A stretch of 64,000 bases of DNA from Agroathelia rolfsii. Its lineage: Eukaryota > Basidiomycota > Agaricomycetes > Amylocorticiales > Amylocorticiaceae. Positions within the stretch are counted from its first letter, which is position 1, and the number at the start of each line of letters is the position of its first letter. Shown piece by piece: positions 23,597 to 34,135 of the stretch. The stretch covers positions 124,001-188,000 of the forward strand of contig JABRWF010000006.1 of NCBI GenBank assembly GCA_018343915.1, read 5' to 3'. A program made the translations under genes and the position numbers. A model generated the notes under the pieces. The model saw nothing but the letters and a program-made list of their open reading frames with translations. It did no database searches and was not told where the DNA came from.

Positions 23597-25132
23597 GTTT
23601 GGATGAGCAATGTGTATGAGTGAGGCTGATTGGCGATTAATGTGATAATGCCTCCCCAGCAAGGAAGAGAGGACCTTATATACCCATTTCGCACTCTACA
23701 GATTCTTGAGACGATGTGAGTGCATTTCTTGGCTCCGTCGAGACAGTACCAAGTTCCCAAGAACGGAAAGGAAAGATATTCCAGGTATCCACTTTTCTGC
23801 GAGAATGATAGCAACGACAGAACCTAAGAGGTGATATCGTCCAGCAAAGCCATTGCAAGTATCCAGTCGCGAAGGAGAGTCATAATGTACATTGCTCTGT
23901 TTTTGGCAAATGCCTTCCGCCTGAGATACCCATCGAGATGTATATTGGCAGGTATGCAACCCCCTCCGTCTACTGTCATGAAGAAGGAAACAAGAACCAA
24001 GAGTCCACAGCTTGAAATAAGTGCTGTCACGGGTGTCACCATGGCGGATAGTGGTAGTGCGCATATTCAATGTTATTCAACTCTGAGTCGGCGGGGCATA
24101 GATCGAGACGAGGCCCCCGCTAATCCATAGCAATATGGCGTCGTGACGTCAGATAAGCTTGGAATGTGCAATGGAACAGCTAATGGGACTTGCCCAGTAA
24201 TTGAATATATACCGTCGCCAATGGCAACTAAAGACTCTGGTGCCTGGTCTTTGGTCTATGCTCCTTTTCAATCATACCTACCGTAACTCCTTTTGTAGTG
24301 GCTTCGGATTGTTGCCTGTATCGATCACCTGGTGTAGACCCCCATCCCCAGAGTATTCCGACTCGGAGTGGCTAACCACTCAGCCATCAATCTGATAGGC
24401 CTCTACCAATATCCTGTGCTTCAAGGAACTTGAAGTTTATCTGTGGATTATCCGGGATCATAGAATAGGTCATATACGTTCGAAGAATCAAAATTGAGCT
24501 AATGGCCGAGTCAAAATGCACGACTTTGATACAGTGTCTAAAGCCATGACAAGTATAGTCACAAGTAACAGACCAACAACCCCACCCTCTCTACTTTTTG
24601 GTAGTCACGTGATGGTCGGTGACAATACCCGAATTTTTGGCGATTGACTATATCCTTTCTTTTCGGACTCTAAGATTTAAGTATTCGTACTGAAGAGGGC
24701 CTGGGGGCCTCCAAAAGGGATCCTAGAGGACCCAACACAAGTGAATAACCGTTGTGGTACGGCACAAATGCAGATGCAGGTAGGTACACGAGGTGGCCAC
24801 ACGGCCCTAAATACTATCACGTGACCCGGAAGGACTCCTAGTCTCCTACCCTCGGGTCTGCCGGTTCCAGCACTCATTCAATATTCAATACTCAGTGTTT
24901 TTATTTAAATATATACTAGTACAAACGGTAGTCCTGCAGAATTTGCATCCAAAGACCGACAAAAAAAAACATCTCTCTACCGCGCAGCTTCAAATTCAAA
25001 TATTGTCTGACATGCTTGCTACTTGTCACAAATGAAAAAAAAAAAAAAAAAAATCTTGTAGGCAACCGTCTACATTCATAAATATTTTCTCGTTCATATC
25101 CTCGCAATATCCAAAACCATGACTGTAACTAA
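23597..25132. other. Intergenic: NLP upstream region and YND1 downstream flank
   Basis: About 1.5 kb without a gene. It contains two CACGTGA palindrome-centred sites (about 24,605 and 24,817), an A18 run at about 25,034, and a degenerate tRNA-like element at 24,322-24,394 listed separately. The first 100 bases upstream of the NLP ATG are a plausible core promoter. Confidence 0.45.
24322..24394 (-). other. tRNA-like element with A and B boxes (degenerate tRNA or SINE head)
   Basis: On the minus strand an A box TGGCTGAGTGGTTAGC begins at 24386 and matches the RNA polymerase III consensus of Leu/Ser-type tRNAs. Forty-five bases further on, GGGTCTACACC (24341-24331) matches the B box at most positions, and the spacing is that of a tRNA without intron. 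The acceptor and T stems do not pair convincingly, so this is not a functional tRNA. A tRNA pseudogene or the head of a SINE fits. Confidence 0.35.
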
Positions 25133-27636
25133 TCAATCATCACCCTCACCAAACGACACGCTCTTGATACTACTCGCGCGTGACATCGACGTCGCCCGTG
25201 CCGTCCACGAACTCGTGGCTGATAAACTATCTGAGCCTGTCATATTAGATGAGCTACCAGCCAAGCTGATTTGCGACCCATTGCGCGACCGCGCCGAGAA
25301 CGATACCAGACCGCCGGTGGTGCCCGCTACGATCCGACCCTTGAATTCGTCATCGAAAAAGGTCTTTGATGCTATAGCTGGTGAAGACGGCCGCGAGTTG
25401 TACTGGGAGGAGCTGGCGGTGGTGGTTGCGCTGGATTTGTTGGATAGGGGAATGTTAATCGTCGGGTGGTGGGCTCGTGATGATGATAGGCCAGAGCTGT
25501 TACCAGCTGTAGACAGGGAAAAAGATCGGGTCGGAGGTGCTCGTGGTTGCTGTTCACGTCCGAAAGGCTTAAAGCTTTGAGAGGTCGACAACCCCCCGTT
25601 GTAATGGGAGGCGAGTTTTGAAGATGTCTTGTTGTTAGTCATCATCGACACTACGTGGTGAGCACCATGATTTATTTTCGAAAAAGGGCGTTGCCAAATA
25701 GATTGAGATGACTCGTCAAGCGGTCGGCCTTCCTCCATGGAATACCCCTCAGCAGCAGACATGCGAGAAGTTAATCTTCGCCTAATTCTTCTGAAAGTAG
25801 ACCGAAGATTGGTTCGCATCCGGAAGGATACAAAAGCGAGAAGTGCGAAAATGAGCATGTAGAATAATAATCCCACTAGCGAGAACCCGAGTGATGTGCG
25901 TGAAAGTGAGGCAGGGAGATGCTGTGATATTCGATCTTCTATAGGTCTGAGATCGAAGAAAGGTGTATGCAAACCCCAGCGATCTTCATGAGGATCCTCG
26001 ATAGGTTTATATTGCCATCCCTGGGGGACGGGTACTTCCTTACTAGCTTCAAGGACAATCTTCCCGAGAGTCCAGCTGATGGCTATGTCCCCAACGCTGT
26101 CCATGCTCTGGAAGCTAGGTCGGCCAAGACCTTTCCGTGAGGCTTGCTCGGCCAATTCCGTACCTTGATCACCACCGGCTGACGTTCCATTCCCTCCAGG
26201 ATCTACAATGCGTGGTATCCCAATCCCCTCATGCAAAACATTGGCAATCCACGCAGCCTTGAAGCACTGCATTTGCAAACGAGGTATCTCCACGTCATCC
26301 CCCCACTTGCCCATCTCTACCACTCGACCGTCTTGCACCACCTCCCCGTCGCCACCTAGACGGGGCTGGCTCTCAGCCTTGAGTGCCATGTGTTGTCGGA
26401 TAATGTCCGTCCAAGGGCGCGAACAAAACTCGGATGCCGCATGTTCATATTGGACGTAATCATACGCGCCGCCGAGCCCGAAGACGTGCTCGGAAGAATA
26501 CCAATATTCGGATACACCGATGAAATGTGAGGCGGAGAAATCAATGGCGGGTACGTGTACGCCATTGAATAGACATGGTAGGTCAGCACAAGGCGCATCT
26601 TTGTTCAGCAAAGGTGCGGTGTGCAGCAGACATTGCTCAAAGGAGCCTGTGCCGAGAAGCTTGCGTGAAAGTCCGGATGGTCCTGGGCTCACAGATTGCT
26701 CACTGAGCTGTAGGTCCTTGGGTAAACATGGGTCCAGGACGGATTCGGCATCGAGATTGGAGCTCGGAGCAGCGGTGTCATCGTGCTCCCCTATAATCTT
26801 GTCCACGTATCGTTGCCTAGCCTGATTAGTCCCATAGCCTAACCAGGTAGTGACAAAGACATGGTGATTGATTTCCTGCCCATTCAACCGCCTCAATCGA
26901 ACCTCGGTCAGTCCCGAGTCGTTCTTGCGCCTCTCCTCTTCACTCGGCTCGAATGCTATTTGCGTAGATGCACCGCCCATGTCAAGAAACCCATACGTCG
27001 TGCTAACGTTGTCCGGCGCAGAAAAACCGTCCATGAGGTAGTTGACGGCGATCCAGCCAAAGAGACCTTCTTCCTCCCCGGATATGATACGCACACTTGA
27101 GCCACACGGGCCCTGGTTCGAGGCAGAGTCGAGACGGAAGTTCGAATATGAGCGTAGGTAGTCGCACGTAGATGCGAGTACCCTATCCTGTTCTTCAGTT
27201 GCCAGGAGACGCATGCCGGCAGTAGCAAGCAGGAATATTGGTGTTTCGGGCTGCAATGAGGGTGGTACATGGTTGTGGGCGTGCTCGAGCAGAGGCTCGA
27301 GGTATCGTGGGATTCCTTCGGGGTCTTTCCCAAACGTCGAAAGTCCTAAGAAAAAGAATGACGGAATGATATTCGCCTTTAACAAGTATTTGACTAGAAC
27401 TAAGAGCTGACCTTGGACTGACCTGGCTCTACTTTGAGCACCCAACCATCCTCTTCGGTAGAGCCCTTTTCAATCTCCGGGAGGGTGGTTAGGGCATCAT
27501 TTCCTTTCTCGAGAAGGGAGACCCGAGGATCAATCCAGCTATAGATTTGGAGACGAGAACCAGATGAACCGGCATCGATGACGATACCAAATCGGCGCGC
27601 TTTGAGCCAAGAGTCAGAGGAGATGGGAGAAGGCAT
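25133..27636 (-). CDS. YND1: GDA1/CD39 family nucleoside phosphatase, Ynd1-type Golgi apyrase
   Basis: Two exons, 27636-27423 and 27345-25133, encode 808 residues; the 77-nt intron splits a Gly codon (EPG/LSTFGKDPEG). Apyrases of this family hydrolyse GDP/UDP released by glycosyltransferases in the Golgi lumen so that the nucleotide monophosphate can exchange for fresh nucleotide sugar. All the apyrase conserved regions are visible in order: IVIDAGSSGSRLQIYSW, LLATAGMRLL, SGEEEGLFGWIAVNYL, YGFLDMGGASTQIAFEP and, later, FGLGGAYDYVQYEHA. One C-terminal TM helix (LGFSLVGLLFYMLIFALLAFVSF, about residue 570) is followed by an Arg-rich, Ser-rich cytosolic tail of about 200 residues. That C-terminal anchor is Ynd1-like; Gda1 has an N-terminal anchor. 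It shares an 815-bp divergent promoter with the AHA1 gene. Confidence 0.93.
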
Positions 27637-28451
27637 CCAATGGTAGGAGATTCACGGAGAAAATAATAAACAAGCCACAGATTGCTCAGAGAAGCAGCAT
27701 AAGTAATTACACAACCCTATCGCCGTAGTGTCGTGTAGTAGATAGTAAGCGACCCAGATAACTTTGGAAAGGCAAGTGTCGAAGATGGGCCTCTAGAACA
27801 GCTCAAAGTAAAATCTAGTGAAATAGAACAAGCCAGCAATGGGCAGGCTACAAAGTCTTCATGCAGTGCTGTTAACTGACACGTGTCAAATCTGATCAAT
27901 ATAACCAAAAGTATTGATTTCTCTGAGAGCCAATTGTCATGACATCCGTTACAAGGTATGTACGCTGGGAGTATAGTAAGTTCAAATCCATCCGGAATAC
28001 CCTTGTGATAATGACTCTTGGGCAAAGAATGCATTACTTGGGTGAAGAAAAGTTCCGGCCACAAGTAATACACACGTACACAACAATTCAGTGTCGATCT
28101 CGGAACAGACACGATAGGGACAGTCACAGCACCACCATGGCTTCGTATCTCAATACTATTCAATCTACAGCGCCTGTACAAGCGTGATATGTGATATTCT
28201 TTTAAGAAATAATTTTTTTTTTTTTTATATTATAACTCAAATTGCTGCAAGACAGACCTATCCCAATGCTCGTTCCGATATCCGAAAAACATGAAGAAAA
28301 TGAGAGAAAAACAAATATGACATTTCTTTCCACATCATTCCAGGCCATTCCTTGTAACAATCCTTCACGCATAATTTAGTCCTAATTGCCATTTCCCCTT
28401 CCTCCCCAGTCTCACACATCCGCATATACTCTACCACCTCACTGCTACGCC
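27637..28451. other. Divergent intergenic region between YND1 and AHA1
   Basis: An 815-bp head-to-head spacer that must carry both promoters. A T-rich run lies at 28,210-28,225 and CT-rich leader sequence just upstream of the AHA1 ATG. No gene is supported. Confidence 0.45.
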
Positions 28452-29951
28452 ATGGCTCTCCCCCCAAGCACTGCTAACTGGCACTGGAAGAACAAGAACG
28501 TCACCCGCTGGGCAAAAGAGTGGTTCGAGCGTGAACTTGTCCTCCTCAAGGTCGACGGCAAATCCGCCGGCGAGTCCGTCTCAATCTCGAGAGTGACTGA
28601 TGTCGATGGCGATGTAGAACTCGGCCAGAGGAAGTCCAAGTCTGTATCCCTTTTTTTTTCGTCACTTTGCATTCCATAAGGTCCTAGGCCGTCCTTTCCG
28701 CCGTTCTAAACATACACTCTTTTCTTTTCTATTATATCAGGCTGATCACCATTTTTGACTGTAAAGTTGAACTGGAGTGGGCTGGCACGACTTCAGATGG
28801 CAAGGATGTGAAGGGAAAACTGACCATCCCGGAGGTCTCCCATGAGATCACCGTCGATGGTCTTTCCGAGTATCAGGTATGCTTTCCGGTATCCTAAGAG
28901 TATTTCGATGATAGAGAATATCATTTTCTTGCAATATCAGTGGGACTGGAGACTTGACACCTCATCTTCTCCTACTGTCGATGTTGTCTACACCCTTGCC
29001 AAGAAGACAATGCCAGACCTTCTCGAGACCAAGTTCAGCGAGTTTGCCAAAGCAATCGTGACGACGCACGGCAAGGATCTTACCATCAGTGGAGACCCCA
29101 GTCGGGCGAGTACGCCCGCTCCCGCAGACCCGGCTGCGATCAAAGCTGCCAACGCAGCTGCTGCTTCGGCACCCTCGTCGTCGAAACCTGCGCAGAAGGA
29201 GGCAAAGGCGATCAACACCTCGGTCGTCCGCGTCGAAGCTACGTTCATGGCTGCCGCGCAAGATTTGTTTGGGCTTTTGACTGACGAGGCAAGGATCCCT
29301 ATCTGGACACGAGCCGCTGCCAAGGTATTTATTTTCGATGATACATACCAAATAGTACGCGCTTCTTAACCCTCGGTACCTTGAAGTCTGTTCCTCAGCC
29401 CAACGGCGAATATGTACTCTTCGGCGGTGGTGTCAAGGGCACTTATGTCTCTCTTACTTCGCCAACGGAAATCGTTCAGACATGGTCGCTCCAAAGTCCT
29501 ACATGGCCATCAGGTTACACTCTCCACGTTTTTCTATGTGTGTTCAATCGCTAACATTATGCAAACAGGTCACAAGGCAACTTTGACCACCACATTGGAG
29601 CAGGCTGAAGACTCGACGAAAGTCACCTTTGCTCTTGATGGTGTCCCTAAAGGCTCTGAAGACGAGATCAAGAGGAATCTCGAAGGATATTAGTGAGTTG
29701 TTCACCTTCACCCTTTATGACTTGACCTTGCTTAACCCGCACGTTACAGCATCCACGGTTTAAGATCGATTGGGTATGTCCAACTTACTTCTTACAGTGT
29801 ACCGTCTTCTACTTCCACTTCCTCCGCTTCCCACTCCCGTTCGGAGAGTACTGTAAAAGAATCATCGCAACCGAAAAGATACATGACAGCTATCCTCTTC
29901 ACGTCACTTGCACTCAGTGCTGCCCTGCTCCTACCGTATCTTCGGACATAA
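28452..29951 (+). CDS. AHA1: Activator of Hsp90 ATPase (Aha1) with a hydrophobic C-terminal tail
   Basis: Six exons: 28452-28639, 28741-28876, 28941-29324, 29387-29513, 29569-29692 and 29750-29951, totalling 386 residues with all junctions in frame. Aha1 binds Hsp90 and stimulates its ATPase cycle. The N-terminal domain begins NWHWKNKNVTRWAKEWFEREL, the usual NxNNWHWxEK motif region, and continues with IFDCKVELEWAG and VDGLSEYQWDW. After an Ala/Ser-rich linker the AHSA1 (START-like) domain starts at TSVVRVEATFMAAAQDLFGLLTD. The usual protein would end near HGLRSIG. Here the frame stays open for about 55 more codons: a Ser-rich stretch, then the hydrophobic segment MTAILFTSLALSAALLLPYL and RT-stop, which looks like a tail anchor. 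A 24-nt GT-AG segment (29774-29797) at the junction would remove eight codons without changing the frame. Confidence 0.93.
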
Positions 29952-31501
29952 GCATTAGTGACGTAGTGTCATACCCCTTTTCTTCATCCGACTTCTTCGG
30001 TTGTTAATGACTCCTGTAAATGGAGAACACATAGACAGAACACACACGCGTAGAGAGAGACTTCAATACATTAACGCCTTCTATTATTCATCCTTATATG
30101 GCTTTTCTTCTCCACTTTCTCGGCAACAACTCCGCTATTACGCGTTTTCTTCGGATGATTTATTATGGATTGTGCTAACCACGATTCCTCCCGTCTGTCT
30201 CTAGGTTGGGTTCGGAACTTTAGACGACCACGTGCTCATTTATACACATCGTTGGCGACAACAAAACTTATGAATGAGGTAAAGACATCAACCATGACAT
30301 GACGCTGAGGGAAATGAATCTTGTACGTAACGGTAGTTTAAGCGAAGTGTAGGGTATGGTATTTAGAGAGAAAAAAATCAAACCAAGTGTAGCACCAGGT
30401 TGTGCGTGTGTGTGCGCGTGGGTATACTAATAGGGGTAATCAGTTGACCTGGTTTAATGCGGCCAAGAACGCTCACTGTTTGACCCATCAAAGTATCCGA
30501 GTCACCTCTTATTAAATGATTTATTATGTATGCACAAGTAGAAGCGATTGCAGCATGGAGCAACCATGTGAAGAGAATAGTTTGTACCTCTGTACACTTG
30601 AGCAGATCATGATGCATGATGGGAAAATACGCTCCCCAAATCAGATGCATCAAACTGCCAATGCACATTGTCTGGGTCTTCCACAGAAGTGACGAAACCC
30701 TATCACCCTGCAGGGGTCTACATATTATAGTCCAAATCGCATACTATCGTTCATGCGAACAGCAATAGTATGTCAAACCGCCGACTCAAGGAATGCACGA
30801 GGTGCGGCATATTCTAATTTTAATCAGGAAAACATGCAGTATATCAATTTTACTTGCAAACACGTGTCATTCCATGGCAAGGACAATGTTACGATGGAAA
30901 AACCAATGATCATGAGACGTGTACTGGCAAGGCAGGTTAGAGTCAAGTTGACAGCGCGTAAAGAATAAAATAAAAAATAAAATGAAAAATCAAGACACTA
31001 GACTATACAGGCCATGTGTTTACACCTAAATATAACAAAGATTTTACGAACAAGAAAAATGACATGAACTAGATGTGATGAGGGAACGCCACAACACTTG
31101 CACTGGCACAAATCACATCATAGCGTCTGATAGCACCCTTGGATATGTTTTCCCTATACTTCTTGCGGTGTCTGGTTTCGTTTCCTCCGGTCCGGGGAAA
31201 AGGAACGCGTGCGACCGGACTTAGAGTATTCATGCTGTTCTCATCGGACTGAATTTATGACATGGACAAATAGAAGGGCTAGATGATGCAAGGTGGATCG
31301 ATAGTGGCTAGCGATGCCTCAGATGGAACTGTACGTCATATGCCCATGAGTAGGCAGAGTCCCATTGCACCCTATTCCTATTTGCTGACGGGCTGGTATA
31401 TTTAATAGCCTATCTGCTTGAACAGCGCCCTTGTTATCCCCTCTCATCACCAACGCGGCTGCGTACTTGAAGCATTGTGTGCAAAGATACTTGGCGCCAT
31501 C
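29952..31501. other. Intergenic between AHA1 and F-box-like gene
   Basis: About 1.55 kb. It holds a short TG/CG alternating run at about 30,400-30,425 and an AT-rich stretch near 30,960-31,000. Open frames (for example plus 30753-30968, minus 30378-30668) show no domain and are not called. The last 150 bases are the likely promoter of the downstream gene. Confidence 0.4.
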
Positions 31502-32905
31502 ATGCCATCATCACCATCCCGATCATCCTTACCGCTTCACGATATCATTAACAGCGCATGCACTGCACTGGAAGACGTCGTAGTCGCTCCCTTGTACAAG
31601 TTTGCAGAGCTACCTACTGAACTACTCCTCCTCATTCTCGACATTGGCGCTGCCTCGTCACGTCCATTCTGTCTTACCCTCAGCCTCGTCTCTCACGGCA
31701 TACGCAGACTTGCCAATCGCCATCTATATCGAACTCTCGATGAGAGGCTCTTGCTATGGCTCAGAGAGCACCGCGATAAGGGCGATGGAGGTGCCACTTC
31801 CAATGCCAATGAGCCCTCGAGTTTCTATCGTGACCTAGCCACCCTATCATACACCTTTTGGGCACCCCCTAGACAAAACACCGTCTTGGCAGATGCACTC
31901 GTCAACGTCAATCTATTGAAATCACCCTCGGGCTCCCCCTCGGTGTCCCGCATAGTACGACTACGGTCATCTCTCGAAGATGATTTGAAAGCCATACACG
32001 GTCTCTCAATCTCGCTGGCTAAATTGATAGCGGTGTACCCCAATGTGAAGAATGTCGCCATTTCCCTTGTAGAGCTCGTCCATGCTCTTCATCCTCAGCG
32101 CCGACGATCGACTCAGGCCGATGACGTTAATAGTGACAACAACACCTCGGGAAGTATCTTTGAGAACCAATTCAATGTCCGAACAAATGGAATAGCAGCA
32201 GCAGCTACCAATGAAGCGTCAGGTGTGCAGCTCATCGTCGATGTATCAGACCCCAGGGTTTGGGACGAGCTCGAACAAGTCTATCGGCGTTATCAGCAGC
32301 AACAGCAACCTGGCAATGAGTCCGGTGATGAATCACAAGAACGACTATGGCTGCCCCATTTCACCAGCGCTATCAGCCGCATACATCTTACCGGCTTCCC
32401 CATCAACACGCGCATCCTTCTCATGCTCTCTACATTCTTTCCTAGCCTGACTCATCTCGCTGCATCATTCTGCTGGACACGTGCATTGGACGAGCTGCTC
32501 ACGGGTAGCAGTAGCAGTGATAGCACCACCGATGCACAACAGCAAACCAATAGCAGCAACGCTGGCAACAGTGCCAGCGCCCTTGAACAATACCTGCCTA
32601 ACCTCGAAATGCTCGTAATCAAGCTCATGCGCAACGCATCAGACATGGTCTGGCTTGGTGAGCCAGAGCGTGTTGGGCGCGTTATGAACGAGGATGGCTC
32701 GCCGATGCTCGTGCACGTCCGCAGCGAGACACGCATCCCAACTGCGGTGCATTATCTCACGGGCCAGCGCGTTTATGTGCTGTGTGATGCATGGCCGGGT
32801 ACCGCTCCCGCGACGTGGGCGGAGGCGATGGAGAGCAGGGATGTGTTTGAGAAGGCGAGGGGGGATACTGTGGGCTGGTTAGCTCGCCGGGGACGTCAGC
32901 ATTAG
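31502..32905 (+). CDS. F-box-like domain protein of unknown target
   Basis: Single-exon gene, 467 residues from ATG 31502. The open frame extends upstream to 31418 but without an ATG. An F-box-like segment is seen at about residues 32-80: FAELPTELLLLILDIG, LSLVSHGIRRLANRHLYRTL. This is the common Agaricomycete pattern (LPxELLxxI, LxLVSxxxRxLxxPxLYRxI). Such proteins usually dock a substrate to Skp1-Cullin ubiquitin ligases. The rest has leucine-rich stretches (ISRIHLTGFPINTRILLMLSTFFPSLTHLAASFCW) that may form short LRR-like units, separated by Gln- and Ser/Asn-rich low-complexity loops. No target can be inferred. The lack of introns is unusual in this window and would fit a fast-evolving family. 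Confidence 0.75.
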   Translation: MPSSPSRSSLPLHDIINSACTALEDVVVAPLYKFAELPTELLLLILDIGAASSRPFCLTLSLVSHGIRRLANRHLYRTLDERLLLWLREHRDKGDGGATSNANEPSSFYRDLATLSYTFWAPPRQNTVLADALVNVNLLKSPSGSPSVSRIVRLRSSLEDDLKAIHGLSISLAKLIAVYPNVKNVAISLVELVHALHPQRRRSTQADDVNSDNNTSGSIFENQFNVRTNGIAAAATNEASGVQLIVDVSDPRVWDELEQVYRRYQQQQQPGNESGDESQERLWLPHFTSAISRIHLTGFPINTRILLMLSTFFPSLTHLAASFCWTRALDELLTGSSSSDSTTDAQQQTNSSNAGNSASALEQYLPNLEMLVIKLMRNASDMVWLGEPERVGRVMNEDGSPMLVHVRSETRIPTAVHYLTGQRVYVLCDAWPGTAPATWAEAMESRDVFEKARGDTVGWLARRGRQH

Positions 32906-34135
32906 GATAATTTCTTCCTCAAATTTTCTCTCTTTCAGGTTTGTTCTGGTGCATAACATGCCCATAGCAGTATTTTACTACTATTAGTATGAAACATGCA
33001 AGATGTATTTTTTTTCTGTGATCTACCGGATTCGTTAACTTCCCTAGGCAGGCGTTAGTACACGTGATGACAGTCGTAGCACAGTTGACCCTAGGCTGAC
33101 GCATGAACTGCACACGTGACCCACCGCACACAACACCTATATGGCACAGCACCCACCGCACCCAGCTATACCCCTCCCACTTGAGTCACCTACCATTGTT
33201 TTCCCCCGCTTACAACCAGGGATCTCCCCTGGACTCCGGTTTGCCTTAGTAGCATGATAGGAGTTAAAATAAACTAATCAAAAAAAAGAACTACACACGT
33301 GACAGCGCCCGGGGGGATGATAACTTTTTCATACTCCTGTATTAAACTTGAAAGTAGCCAGAGTCCAGGAGGAGTCTGAATAGTCATGTACACAGCAAAG
33401 CAATGATTCAGCATCGGGCCATTGGTAATTTAGACCTCAGAGGAGGCTAATGCAAGGGTCTTGATGTGGCCGCTAGTAATAGGTTCAAGTGATTAAGTGG
33501 CCTGGTGCATATTTATGGTGAGTTTTAACAATGGTCTACCTATTCTGCCCCGTTTTCATATAAACCCTGATTATATGTTAATGTTTTTTTCCTTATCTTT
33601 ACTAGCTCGACAGGGTACCTGAATCTTTTGAGCGGCGCCAGTTGGGAGCTGTTGCTTTGTTTCTGCCAGTGTAGCTGGATACGATAGCTTTATCACGCTG
33701 TGCATGGGAATTACACCTCTTGCGTCGCGTAATGGCATGCTTCCGCGGGATGTAAACCTGACACATTTCGATTGGCAAGAGATATCTGTAGCCTTTGGCA
33801 ACGGTGATTTGAAGTAACATGGGTGCAGGCTAGGGTTGAATCTAAGGATGTATTCCAGTCCTAATGCCCTTCCTTTTTCTTGGGGGAGGAGGGGGGCAAC
33901 TACATTGATTACGATCAGATCATATGCTACTAGTACTACTATTTTGTATGGTGTGATATCGTGATTACAGTGTATGTGTAATAGTGTCCAGCCAGGACGT
34001 CTAGCAGTATTGACAGAAACAATAATGTAACAACCTGGTGATGTAAAATAGTACAACTATGTATCCTTTATGCTTCGCAAGTTTTCGCTAATTATAAAAA
34101 ATAAAACAAAACTTCTGAAATCTATGCTGCAACTA
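32906..34135. other. Intergenic with three CACGTGA sites
   Basis: About 1.2 kb without a gene. CACGTGA occurs at about 33,061, 33,114 and 33,296, two of them as ACACGTGAC. The minus-strand frame 33571-34056 has no recognisable domain. The region lies downstream of both flanking genes, so the sites are not in an obvious promoter. Confidence 0.4.
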
